A DNA stretch of 64,000 nucleotides, from the NCBI RefSeq assembly GCF_019355555.1, contig NZ_CP072141.1, forward strand, positions 1,544,001 to 1,608,000, written 5' to 3'. Shown piece after piece: positions 1-8,398 of this stretch (within the stretch, counting starts at the first letter, position 1; every line of letters starts with the position of its first letter). Source of the stretch: Rhizobium sp. L51/94 (lineage in GTDB: Bacteria; Pseudomonadota; Alphaproteobacteria; Rhizobiales; Rhizobiaceae). The notes under the pieces were generated by a model. It saw nothing but the letters and a program-made list of their open reading frames with translations. It was not told where the DNA came from and did no database searches. The translations under genes were made by a program, and so were the position numbers.

Positions 1-3000
1 TCCTCCGTGCGCTTCCACTGGGTTATATCGCGGATCACGGCGCAGTAGCCGTTCGACGAGGTCAGTACGCCCATGGTCATGAACAGCGGCACGAACCCGC
101 CGGATGCCTCGCGACCGATGACCTCGCGTCCGTCGTTCAAAACGCTGGCCACGCCGTTGCCGGTGAGCCCGCTCAGATAATCGAGCACGGCCTTCTGGCT
201 CTCATGGGCAAACAGCATGACGAAGGGTTTGCCGCGCGTCTCCTGCTCATCATAGTTGAACAGCGCGCTGGCCGAGCGATTCATCGACCTTATATCGCCT
301 TCCGGCCCGATGATGGCGACGCCATCTGTCGCGGTCTCGAGGATCGATTGCAGTTCCTCCACCTCGACCTGCAGCTTGGCAACCTTTTCCAGCATGCGTT
401 CCGGACGGGGCTCTTCGCGGCTGTCGATCCGCGTCGACAACAGCGCCTCGCCATCCTTCTCGACAGGCATCAGCGCCAACATCAATGCGCTGGCATCTTC
501 CCAGCGGATGGATTGCAGCCGGGCAGTGACCGGCACCAGCGCGTCGTCGGCTCTGACCACCATCATCACGCCGGAGCGTTCTGTCTTGTCCTGCAAATCC
601 TCCCGCTGCAGCAGCGCATCGATGCCGCCAACCCCTTCCAGCTCCGCCAGCGAGGTATAGCCCGTTAGCCGCATGAACTCGGGATTGGCGTGGATCAGCG
701 TGTCGCCGGCATGGACGAGGACCGCGACGGGCAGCTGATCGACCACAGCAGCCGACAGCCCGTCGGTCATTTTCACGCGCGGCGGAATGGCCGTGTTGAG
801 AACATCGAGCGCGTTGAATTCGTCGCCGCCTTCACGTCCCTCCACAGCATCGGCAGGTTCGGGCGTGTCGGAGCCTTCTATATCGTCGTTAGCCGCCAGC
901 AGCGGCGTCGGATAAAACGCATCGAGCTCTGCCGCAGGCGCTTCCGGCTGCTCGCTCTCGTCATCTGTCGGATCGGCAGGGGCGGCATCCGTCGGTTCTT
1001 CGCCACGCTTGCCGAACGGCTCGAGCTGCTTGGCGATCTCGCGGAAGGCAGCCTGCTCTGCCAGCGACAGGCCGTCAGTCAGGTTCTGCCGCCGTTCATG
1101 CAGCTGGATGATCTTGTCGGAAAGCCTGCGGGCCGGCGTCTCTGATATCTTCAGGGCGGGCGGTTCGACGTGGAACGGCAGCTCCGGCTCGTTGGGTTCG
1201 AATATCCGCTCGGACGGTCCATCCAGCGGCTCGACGCTATCAGGCACATGCTCCGCCTCGACGGCGGACGTTTCGTTCTCATCAGTGCTCTCGTCGAAAA
1301 CCACCGGATCTGCGACCGTGGCTTTCTCATCCGGATGCTCCGGGTGCAATGCATCAGCCGCTTCGTTGCCTGACGCGGTGTCATCGATGGCTGGCAACCC
1401 CAGGGTCAGCCCGGTCCGCAGCGGGTCCTCCGTCGCGTCCGACAGGCGGACGACGCCAAAGCCTCTGAAGCCGTCGAACTCACGGCTGCGCGTATAGGTC
1501 GGCAGAGCCGCAAGATCGACAGGAACCGTCAGGCTCGTTCCCTCGACCGGCCAATGGATGGTCCGCCCCGACCATGTGTCGCGACGGGCAAGCAACTCGG
1601 CGATCTTGCCATCGGGATCTAGGTGGAACAGCGTCGCGATATCGGCAAAGGCGACGCCTGCGAGAGCCTTTGCATGAGGCCCGACAGCCTCGGCGAATTC
1701 CCGCGAAATCTCGCTGAAATGGCCCTCTGCATCGATCTTCCAGACGAAGCGCGTCGCACGTCCCTGCCGATTGAAAACGAAATGCTGCGGCTGATCGGTC
1801 TCGGGTGCTGCAGCCGCAACGGCGTCCGCTACGGTTGCGGGCTGGGCGATATCGACCGATGCGGCTGGTGCTGCTTCCTGTTCGGACGCAGCCGGCTCCC
1901 GTGGCTCGATCTCCGCATTGGCAGTGAGGGGTTGATCTTCACTCGGCTCCCGATCCGGCACTTCCCGCTCAACGCTTGCGTCATCCGTCGAAGCACCCTC
2001 GGTGTCGTCCGCTGACAGCTCTATGTCAGGCGAAAGTTCCGAGCCCCGCTCGGGTGATGCATCGGTCGAATCCTCGACATGCGTTTCCGCATCCTCATTC
2101 GTCAGGGCCGCAGTCTGCTCGTCCTCGGCAATCTCGTGATCGGCGTCGTCCTCGTCGCCATCGTCCTGCACGGCAGGTGTCGCCGGTTGCTCGGGCTCCT
2201 CGACGGCGTTGGGATCGCTTTGTTCGATGGCGGCAATTTCTTCCGGTTCGTCTTCGACATCTTCGATCTCGGCAAGAGCATCGATCGCCGCCGAGAACTC
2301 CCGTGTACCGGGGTCTAACTGATTGGTTGGTTCGTCGGCGCTCGAAGATGGGATGGCGGCGTCGGTTCCAGCTTCTTCCGAGACGCTCTCGACGTCGCCA
2401 CGATCTTCATGAACATCGGCAGGCGCTTCTGCGGCGGTAGTCGCCCTAACAGCAGCTGGCTCGATATGGGCGGAGCCATCATCGGCGACGGCTGCCGTCG
2501 TTTCGGCCTCTGCCACCGGCGTTGCCAAGGTTTCGGCCGCCGCTGGCACCACTGCCGAAACGGTTTCAACGGGATCGAGATGGCCGATGACCATTTCGAC
2601 GACAAACAGCAGATTGAGGGCTGGTGTATCCGACAGGAGGCCGATGGCGGCGGGTAGGTAGCCCTGGCCGGTCCGGATCGGCCTTTTGATCAGTCGCTCC
2701 GGCTGGCCACCGGCCATTGTCACCAGCATGCCCGCAGTTTCCGTCGTGATCCCGAGGGCTGCGAAACCGGGCGAGGCGGCGATGATCTCGCCGTCGCGGC
2801 CGATGACGGCGATATGGGTGTCGGGATCGTCGAACCCGTCGAGCATCCGCTGCGCACGCTCGGTGGTCTCCAGCGGTTTTGCGGAAACCGGGCAGGAAAA
2901 CAGGATTGCGTCTTCGCCGGCCGGGGTGCGGATCTTCTCGACTGCCGCATTGGCAACAACACGCTGGAACCCTGCCGCTATCCGGATCAGGAAGCTGCGA

Positions 3001-3251
3001 GTATCGCCGACGGCGACCAGCTGGTGCGCAGTGGCTGCAATCTGGCGGAAGGATACGTCACCGGGCCGGGCGCCCTGGTCGAGAAAATCATAGATGGCCG
3101 CATAGCCGAAAAGGTCGGCGCCGGCGCCGTTTGCCCACAGCACCCGGTCGAGTTCGACCGAGAACAGCGCCATCGCTTCGCCGCGCGCAAACCGGTCGCG
3201 GATGCTCGGATGAACGGCAATGTCGATGAACGGATACTGTACTGCCGGCAT
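1..3251 (-). CDS. PAS-domain sensor histidine kinase, PdhS1-like, N-terminal part
   Basis: The frame runs from ATG at 3251 off the left edge of the window, about 1083 codons. Visible are an N-terminal PAS-like segment (about residues 25-60, WANGAGADLFGY), a long acidic Ala/Glu/Asp-rich low-complexity linker (about 220-475), a second PAS-like block (about 485-580), a helical segment near 705-750 (KIIQLHERRQ), and two further PAS domains (about 825-960 and 965-1080, the latter ending VIRDITQWKR). The HisKA and ATPase domains are not in the window and are inferred. The multi-PAS plan and the neighbours resemble the PdhS/PleC/DivJ kinases that control the DivK-CtrA cell-cycle pathway in rhizobia, and PdhS1 of Agrobacterium in particular. 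The identity is by resemblance, not alignment. No membrane segment is evident at the N-terminus. Confidence 0.75.
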   Translation of the reverse strand, partial: MPAVQYPFIDIAVHPSIRDRFARGEAMALFSVELDRVLWANGAGADLFGYAAIYDFLDQGARPGDVSFRQIAATAHQLVAVGDTRSFLIRIAAGFQRVVANAAVEKIRTPAGEDAILFSCPVSAKPLETTERAQRMLDGFDDPDTHIAVIGRDGEIIAASPGFAALGITTETAGMLVTMAGGQPERLIKRPIRTGQGYLPAAIGLLSDTPALNLLFVVEMVIGHLDPVETVSAVVPAAAETLATPVAEAETTAAVADDGSAHIEPAAVRATTAAEAPADVHEDRGDVESVSEEAGTDAAIPSSSADEPTNQLDPGTREFSAAIDALAEIEDVEDEPEEIAAIEQSDPNAVEEPEQPATPAVQDDGDEDDADHEIAEDEQTAALTNEDAETHVEDSTDASPERGSELSPDIELSADDTEGASTDDASVEREVPDREPSEDQPLTANAEIEPREPAASEQEAAPAASVDIAQPATVADAVAAAAPETDQPQHFVFNRQGRATRFVWKIDAEGHFSEISREFAEAVGPHAKALAGVAFADIATLFHLDPDGKIAELLARRDTWSGRTIHWPVEGTSLTVPVDLAALPTYTRSREFDGFRGFGVVRLSDATEDPLRTGLTLGLPAIDDTASGNEAADALHPEHPDEKATVADPVVFDESTDENETSAVEAEHVPDSVEPLDGPSERIFEPNEPELPFHVEPPALKISETPARRLSDKIIQLHERRQNLTDGLSLAEQAAFREIAKQLEPFGKRGEEPTDAAPADPTDDESEQPEAPAAELDAFYPTPLLAANDDIEGSDTPEPADAVEGREGGDEFNALDVLNTAIPPRVKMTDGLSAAVVDQLPVAVLVHAGDTLIHANPEFMRLTGYTSLAELEGVGGIDALLQREDLQDKTERSGVMMVVRADDALVPVTARLQSIRWEDASALMLALMPVEKDGEALLSTRIDSREEPRPERMLEKVAKLQVEVEELQSILETATDGVAIIGPEGDIRSMNRSASALFNYDEQETRGKPFVMLFAHESQKAVLDYLSGLTGNGVASVLNDGREVIGREASGGFVPLFMTMGVLTSSNGYCAVIRDITQWKRTE

Positions 3252-3644
3252 TGTCCAACCTGATGTTCGAGCCGAGGCCTTCTCGCATTAACGTTTTGTT
3301 AATATAGGTGACGCTCCGTCCGGTCCAGCAAGTGCCAATGCTTTCGCCAGAAAGGGTTAATGGACGGCCCCGATATGCCGCCGCAAGCTCTCCGCAATGC
3401 CGAAGACACGGCATACCCGCTTCATGACATCACTATCGGCGTTGCTACCTTATCCACAGCCGGCCGATTTTCAATCGCCCCCGATGCGTCATCCACGGCC
3501 TTGAGGCCCCATTGGCGCCCAATCCGGCAACGAATATGCGCGCGGAACAAAAAGAGGTTCTTTCAAGCACGACCGCAGCTACATCGTGCCGCCGGGCCAG
3601 AGCCGGGGCCCATAGGCATTTTTCTCAATTCGCCGAGATAGGGC
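3252..3644. other. gene-free region between the PAS kinase and tRNA-His
   Basis: No reading frame here has rhizobial coding character. The first 100 bases include the AT-rich stretch GTTTTGTTAATATAGG near 3292-3307, which could belong to the divergent promoter of the PAS kinase, but no clear -35/-10 pair is recognised. A TTATCCACA 9-mer near 3449, identical to the DnaA-box consensus, is present once. No hairpin terminator is recognised. Confidence 0.4.
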
Positions 3645-3673
3645 TTGAAAAAAAACTGAACTCCCAGTATTTC
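3645..3673 (+). promoter_or_regulatory. predicted promoter of tRNA-His
   Basis: TTGAAA at 3645-3650 and TATTTC at 3668-3673 are separated by 17 bases, and the -10 ends 28 bases before the mature tRNA 5' end. This suits a sigma-70-type promoter with a short 5' leader removed by RNase P. The -10 match is imperfect, so this is a prediction from spacing and position. Confidence 0.45.
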
Positions 3674-3701
3674 ACCCGAGTTGCGTCCAGACGCGGCATG
3701 T

Positions 3702-3778
3702 GCGGTTGTAGCTCAGTTGGTTAGAGCGCAGGTTTGTGGATCCTGAGGTCGGTGGTTCGATTCCACCCAACCGTACCA
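3702..3778 (+). tRNA. tRNA-His (GTG anticodon), lacking encoded G-1
   Basis: A complete cloverleaf folds here: acceptor GCGGTTG (3702-3708) with CAACCGT (3768-3774), D-arm GCTCAGTTGG..GAGC, anticodon GTG at 3736-3738 in loop TTGTGGA, T-arm GGTGG-TTCGATT-CCACC, and encoded CCA at 3776-3778. Position 1 is G and pairs as a wobble with U72. The discriminator base is A73. The base before position 1 is T, so the universal tRNA-His G-1 is not encoded and the usual C73 partner is absent. This matches the divergent alphaproteobacterial tRNA-His described for Caulobacter, where A73, U72 and the anticodon replace G-1 as identity elements. The cognate hisS is at 54159. Confidence 0.97.
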
Positions 3779-3997
3779 TTATTTCCATTTTCTTTATGAC
3801 GCTTCGTTTAGTCAATGGACGGACGCCCGTAGTGGGTTGATGCCTGATCATACGGCGCAATACCCAACTACCAAAAAAACCTCACAAACCACGCTTTGCC
3901 TGCTGGCGTTGACGCTATTCGGTCTTAAACTGGGCGCAGATGCGGATTGGGGATGTTGGCGTCTCCAGTCCAGTTTTCAAGCCCGGTGAAGGTTTTC

Positions 3998-4654
3998 ATG
4001 CGTATCCTGCTTATCGAGGACGACCATATCCTTGGCTCATCGTTGAAGAAGGCCATGGAGAAGCATGCCTATGGCATCGACTGGCTGCGGGACGGCGAGG
4101 CGGGGCTTGCGGCGGCCGAGTCGTCGGAGTTTGCAGCCATCGTGCTGGACCTCAACCTGCCGAAGCTGAATGGCATCGGCGTCCTCAAGGCGTTGCGCAA
4201 GCAGGGGAACGATGTGCCCGTCCTGCTGCTGACCGCGCTCGACAGCGTTCTCCAGAAGGTCGACGGCCTCGACCAGGGCGCGGACGACTACATGGTCAAG
4301 CCTTTCGATCTCGACGAGCTGCTGGCCCGTTTGCGCGCCCTGATCCGCCGCCGCGAGGGGCGCGTCGAGACGACAATCCGGTGTGGCGAGGTCGAGGTCG
4401 ATCCCGCCGCAATGGTGGCCCGCCGCAACGGGCAGTCGGTGCCGCTGACGGCCAAGGAATTCCATCTGCTCAAGCTGCTGATGGAACGCAGCGGCCGCTA
4501 CGTCACGAAGAACGATATCGAGTATGCGCTCTACGACGCCCAGAACGCTGTGGAGAGCAACACCACCGAGGTGACGATCTACAATCTGCGCAAGAAGCTG
4601 GGATCGGAATTCATCAAGTCGATCCGCGGTGTCGGATACATGATCGAGCGATGA
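3998..4654 (+). CDS. OmpR/PhoB-family response regulator
   Basis: A 218-residue two-domain regulator. The receiver domain has the acidic pocket IEDDH (residues 6-10), the phosphoacceptor Asp51 in VLDLNLP, LLLTA and the switch lysine in MVKPFD. The C-terminal winged helix contains LTAKEFHLLKLLMERSGRYV and ends with the typical RGVGYMIE. ATG 3998 is chosen over the in-frame ATG 3947 because it is preceded by GAAGG and starts directly with the receiver beta strand. Its stop overlaps the kinase start in ATGA at 4651-4654, so the two are translationally coupled partners. The signal sensed is not evident; the class resembles QseB/PmrA regulators of envelope functions. The glycan genes just downstream are possible targets (inference). 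Confidence 0.93.
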   Translation: MRILLIEDDHILGSSLKKAMEKHAYGIDWLRDGEAGLAAAESSEFAAIVLDLNLPKLNGIGVLKALRKQGNDVPVLLLTALDSVLQKVDGLDQGADDYMVKPFDLDELLARLRALIRRREGRVETTIRCGEVEVDPAAMVARRNGQSVPLTAKEFHLLKLLMERSGRYVTKNDIEYALYDAQNAVESNTTEVTIYNLRKKLGSEFIKSIRGVGYMIER

Positions 4655-6030
4655 CCCGGGCAACGCTCACCAGCAAACTCTATCTGCGCATCATTCCGGT
4701 CATCGTCATTGCCATCAGCGTGATCGGATTGCTGGCGTTCAAGAGCGCCCGGCACGAAATCGACAATATTTATGATGCCCAGCTGATCAACGAGGCCAAT
4801 GTCCTGTGGGGATTGCTGCAACGGCCGCTGTTGCGCCAGACGGACGATCCGCCCCGCAGGATCGACGATATCGACTTCAAGATGGACAACCAGCTGTCCT
4901 TCAATCAGGACGCCGACGACTACGCCGACGCGCATATGGTTCGCGCCTGGAAAGACGGGAAAATCCAGGTTTTCAGCAGCACCGCCTTCCAGGCCGACAT
5001 GCCCGAGCAGAAGGCCGGATTTCATACGATAAATTACAAGGGCGAGCGCTGGCGGGTGTATGCCTTGCCCATTCCCAATACGACGATTGCCATGGAGGTC
5101 GGCGAGAAGATCGCGCTGCGCGACAGGCTGATATCGAATATCCTGCGCAACCTGGTGTTTCCGCTCTTTGTTCTGCTGCCGATCATCGCCTTCCTGATCT
5201 GGCTCGGCATCAACCGGGGGCTTGCCCCGATGAGCGACTTCGTTCGGCAGATCCGCCTGCGCTCGCCCGACGACCTCTCGGCCATCCCCGTCGAGGGCTT
5301 GCCGCTGGACCTGATGCCGCTCGGCACCTCGATCAATCAACTACTCGACAAGCTAGGCCACTCGCTCACCCTGGAGCGGCGGTTTTCGGATCTCGTGGCG
5401 CATGAGTTGCGCACACCGCAGGCAGGCGTCAAGCTGCTGCTGCAGATGCTGCGTGACACGGAGGCGGGTCGTGAGAGGGATGCGATCGTCGCGGATCTGG
5501 TCGAAAGCAACAATCGGGCGATGCACCTGATCGAACAGCTTCTGCGACTGGCGCGGGTCAGCCATCACCCGCTCAAGCTCGATGCGGTTCCGCTCTACCA
5601 CCTTGTGGCGTCCATCGCGGCCGGTTTCGGCAGCCGCATCACCGCCAAGCGGCTCGACCTTTCCCTGCAGGGCAGCGAAGACGCCGAGGTGCTGACGGAC
5701 GAATCCCTGCTGCAGCTGATGATCAGCAACCTGCTCGACAATGCGCTGAAATATACGCCGGAGGATGGTAAGGTCGAGGTGACGATCATGCCGGATGGCG
5801 AGGCATGGCTGCTGTCCATCGACGACACCGGTCCAGGCATCCCGGCAGACCAGAGGTCGGCGGTTTTCCAGCGGTTTTACAGGGTGGACTCACCGCAGGA
5901 GCAGGGATCGGGACTGGGTCTGGCGATCGTGGCAGACGTGGCGACCCGCCTGGCTGTCACCATCGATCTGTCGACGCCCAGCTGGGGATACGGCCTCAGC
6001 GTCCGTGTCCGCCTGCCCGCACCTGCGTGA
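4651..6030 (+). CDS. membrane sensor histidine kinase, QseC/TctE-like
   Basis: A 459-residue orthodox kinase. It has TM1 (about 12-30), a periplasmic domain of about 135 residues, TM2 (about 166-187), a short linker, the H-box with phosphoacceptor His251 (FSDLVAHELRTP), N-box LLDNALKY, G1 DDTGPGIP, F-box FQRFYRVD and G2 GSGLGLAI. It would autophosphorylate and pass phosphate to Asp51 of the regulator encoded immediately upstream. The periplasmic domain carries acidic stretches (for example QDADDYADAH) of the sort seen in cation-sensing kinases, but nothing proves a ligand. The frame is open upstream to 3940 without biological meaning. Confidence 0.93.
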   Translation: MTRATLTSKLYLRIIPVIVIAISVIGLLAFKSARHEIDNIYDAQLINEANVLWGLLQRPLLRQTDDPPRRIDDIDFKMDNQLSFNQDADDYADAHMVRAWKDGKIQVFSSTAFQADMPEQKAGFHTINYKGERWRVYALPIPNTTIAMEVGEKIALRDRLISNILRNLVFPLFVLLPIIAFLIWLGINRGLAPMSDFVRQIRLRSPDDLSAIPVEGLPLDLMPLGTSINQLLDKLGHSLTLERRFSDLVAHELRTPQAGVKLLLQMLRDTEAGRERDAIVADLVESNNRAMHLIEQLLRLARVSHHPLKLDAVPLYHLVASIAAGFGSRITAKRLDLSLQGSEDAEVLTDESLLQLMISNLLDNALKYTPEDGKVEVTIMPDGEAWLLSIDDTGPGIPADQRSAVFQRFYRVDSPQEQGSGLGLAIVADVATRLAVTIDLSTPSWGYGLSVRVRLPAPA

Positions 6031-6115
6031 ACAGCCTCCGAGCAGCTGCAGCCATCAGTTTCATATCATCGACGCTTGCTAGTCACGCGCGCTCTTGCAA
6101 ACTGGAAACCAGACG

Positions 6116-6736
6116 TTGTCGCGCAAAACGGCCATCATCGTCGGCAACGGAGAATTGCCGGCCGACCTCTCGCCTGTCGTCGATGCGGCCGATTTCGTCT
6201 TGCGCTTCAACGAGCCGAAACTCTCCATCGGCATGAGCGGAACGAGGACCGACCTCTTGATGCTGGCGACGTCCAGCAAGCCGATGCAGCGGCGCCTCCG
6301 CGATTCGGCCTTCTATACCAGTCCGACATTCCAGGCGGCTAAGACCGTCCTGCTGGTCTATCATCCTGCGATCCTGCGCACCTATCATCCGAAGCCAAAT
6401 ATATTGTCGTGGCTGAAGGGCCGCAGGTCTGACTGGACGCAGCAGACGATCGAGCGCGTCGGGTCGGCTGGAAAAGAGATCCGCATCATGCCGCCGCAGT
6501 TCTACAAGGCCGGGTGCACAGAGCTTGGCCTGTCCGAGGCCGACATGCATCGGATATTCCCGAGCACCGGCTTTTTCGGACTTTACCATTGTCTGCAGCA
6601 GTTTCCCGCCGACCGGTGGGACATAAAGCTCTGCGGTTTCAGCTGGGAGGGATGGAAGCGCCACAGCTGGGACGGCGAGCGGAGTTGGGTGGCAAACCAC
6701 GTTGCCGAAGGCCGGCTCACGCTGATCGGCCCTTGA
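6116..6736 (+). CDS. GT29-like (sialyltransferase-motif) glycosyltransferase
   Basis: A 206-residue cytosolic protein with no signal peptide or membrane span. The N-terminus (TAIIVGNGELP, then ADFVLRFNEP, then GTRTDLLML, residues 5-50) lines up with sialylmotif L of GT29 sialyltransferases. FPSTGFFGLY (148-157) resembles sialylmotif S, and HSWDGE (183-188) gives the HX4E of motif VS, whose His is the catalytic base in animal enzymes. It probably transfers an acidic sugar such as a 2-keto-3-deoxy sugar to lipopolysaccharide or another glycan; donor and acceptor are unknown. TTG 6116 is preferred (GGAAA nine bases upstream); TTG 6095 is the alternative. It precedes GT25, deacetylase and ligase genes on the same strand. 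The motif matches were read by eye. Confidence 0.7.
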   Translation: MSRKTAIIVGNGELPADLSPVVDAADFVLRFNEPKLSIGMSGTRTDLLMLATSSKPMQRRLRDSAFYTSPTFQAAKTVLLVYHPAILRTYHPKPNILSWLKGRRSDWTQQTIERVGSAGKEIRIMPPQFYKAGCTELGLSEADMHRIFPSTGFFGLYHCLQQFPADRWDIKLCGFSWEGWKRHSWDGERSWVANHVAEGRLTLIGP

Positions 6737-6844
6737 TCGCCGACGAGGTTGCCGCCGCTCTTCAGTTTGGCTTCACTTTCACCTAAGGCATCGATCAGAT
6801 CCGTCTTCTAGACCGTCCATGGCCACGAAACCGAGGACGTATCG

Positions 6845-7678
6845 ATGCACAACGCCTATCATCTGGAGCGGCCGCAGACCCTGGGCCTGCAGAAGCGTGC
6901 GACGAGCGTCGAAACCAGCCTGTCCTTGAAGGTGGAGCCATCCGCAAGGCCGCAGACGATCAAGGCATTCATCGTCCACCTTGGCCGCGCAAAGCAGCGT
7001 GCGGGCCAGGTCGAGCGGCTTGTGGAAACCTTGCCGGTGCCGGCCGAAGTCATCGAGGCCGTCGATGGCCTCGCTCTCAGCCAGGCCGACAGGGAGCGCG
7101 TCTACCACCGCAATCTGCATAAGCCGGCCTATCCCTTCCAGTTGAGCAACTCCGAGATCGCCTGCTTCCTGTCCCATCGGAAAGCCTGGGCGGCCATCGT
7201 CGAGCAGGGGCTGGATGCGGGCTTTGTCATCGAGGACGATGTCGAGCTGACTGCAGATTTCCCGGCAGCTTTTGCGGCTGCCAGCGCCTGCCTGACGCCG
7301 GGCGCATTCGTGCGCTTTCCGTTCCGGGACAACCGCGAGAGCGGCGAGGAAGTGTTTGCGCAGGATGCCGCCCGCGTCATCCGCCCGCAGGTCATCGGCC
7401 TCGGCATGGTTGCCCAGCTGGTCAGCCGTGGCGCCGCGATCCGCCTTCTGCAGGCCACCGAGATATTCGATCGGCCTGTCGACACGATGGTTCAGATGGA
7501 GTGGCTTTTGCATCTGTCACCGCTTACGGTGCTGCCGGGTGGCGTTCGCGAGATATCGTCGACCCTCGGAGGCACAAGCATGAAGCGCCACAGCACCTTC
7601 GCCGATAAACTGACCCGCGAGGTCATGCGTCCGCTGTACCGGGCCAAGGTGGCATTTCGTTCGCGATACTTCGTCTGA
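6845..7678 (+). CDS. glycosyltransferase family 25 (LPS biosynthesis)
   Basis: 277 residues. After about 38 N-terminal residues, the protein carries the GT25 pattern: KAFIVHLGRA, a conserved SNSEIACFLSHRKAWAAI block, and the acidic metal/nucleotide motif VIEDDVEL. GT25 enzymes (LgtB, Lex2B and relatives) add galactose or related sugars to lipooligosaccharide cores at the cytoplasmic face of the inner membrane. Start ATG 6845 follows GAGGACG. The polysaccharide deacetylase starts ten bases after its stop, so this is one operon. Acceptor sugar and linkage cannot be read from sequence. Confidence 0.85.
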   Translation: MHNAYHLERPQTLGLQKRATSVETSLSLKVEPSARPQTIKAFIVHLGRAKQRAGQVERLVETLPVPAEVIEAVDGLALSQADRERVYHRNLHKPAYPFQLSNSEIACFLSHRKAWAAIVEQGLDAGFVIEDDVELTADFPAAFAAASACLTPGAFVRFPFRDNRESGEEVFAQDAARVIRPQVIGLGMVAQLVSRGAAIRLLQATEIFDRPVDTMVQMEWLLHLSPLTVLPGGVREISSTLGGTSMKRHSTFADKLTREVMRPLYRAKVAFRSRYFV

Positions 7679-7687
7679 GGATCAGGT

Positions 7688-8389
7688 TTGTCCGTTCCCA
7701 TCCTCACCTACCACCAGATCGCCGTTCCCCCGTCGCGTCGGATACCGTTTCGGAGCATGGCCGTGCATCCGGATGATTTCCGGCGGCAGATGCATTTGCT
7801 GAAACGGTTTGGTTTCCAGGGCCTGTCGCTGCGCGAGGCGCTTCCCTACGTCAACGGCAAGAAGAAGGGCAAGGTCGTCGCCATCACCTTCGACGACAGC
7901 TATGCCAACGTTCATGAAAATGCCTTGCCGGTGCTGCGCGACTGCGGATTTACAGCGACGAATTTCGTCGTCGCCAATCAGATCGGTGGCCGCAACGAAT
8001 GGGATATTCCGCTGGGCGTCCCGCCGTCGGCCTGCATGAACCTCGCACAATTGCGCGAATGGACGGCCCTCGGCAACGAGATCGGCTCCCACACGATGGA
8101 TCACGCCCGCCTGCCGGACCTGTCGGCCGAGGATGCATGGAACCAGATTTTCCTGTCGCGGGTTGCGCTGGAGGATACGATCGACGACGAAGTCTCCTCC
8201 TTCTGCTTTCCCTACGGCGACGAGCGTTCCCTGCATCGCCAACTGGCGATAGAAGCCGGTTACAGCGTTGCGACGACGACCTGGCGCCGGCGGGCTCGCA
8301 AGTGCGACGATCCTTTCGGGCTGCCGCGGCTGACGATCCGCCGCAACGATTCATGGCTGCATTTCCTGAAGAAATGTCTTGTTGGCTAA
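7688..8389 (+). CDS. polysaccharide deacetylase family protein (NodB-homology domain)
   Basis: 233 residues covering a single NodB-type carbohydrate esterase family 4 domain. The catalytic base/metal motif is TFDD (Asp69, Asp70), and the metal-binding HxxxH is SHTMDH (His135, His139). FCFPYGD supplies the conserved R/F-P-Y motif. The family removes N- or O-acetyl groups from sugars using a divalent metal. With no signal peptide it would act in the cytoplasm, probably on a glycan precursor made by the neighbouring transferases. The start is TTG 7688 with GAGGATCAGG just upstream, overlapping the end of the GT25 gene. It is related in fold to nodulation NodB, but nothing here suggests Nod factor synthesis. 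Confidence 0.85.
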   Translation: MSVPILTYHQIAVPPSRRIPFRSMAVHPDDFRRQMHLLKRFGFQGLSLREALPYVNGKKKGKVVAITFDDSYANVHENALPVLRDCGFTATNFVVANQIGGRNEWDIPLGVPPSACMNLAQLREWTALGNEIGSHTMDHARLPDLSAEDAWNQIFLSRVALEDTIDDEVSSFCFPYGDERSLHRQLAIEAGYSVATTTWRRRARKCDDPFGLPRLTIRRNDSWLHFLKKCLVG

Positions 8390-8398
8390 GCGGGGGGC

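Noticed and set aside
3449..3457. A single TTATCCACA as a possible replication origin element
   Set aside because: One DnaA-like box with no neighbours; not evidence of an origin.
3940..4650. Open frame upstream of and continuous with the histidine kinase, giving a 696-codon frame
   Set aside because: It overlaps the well-supported response regulator in another frame and the ATGA coupling shows the kinase start at 4651; the open upstream is a GC-rich artefact.
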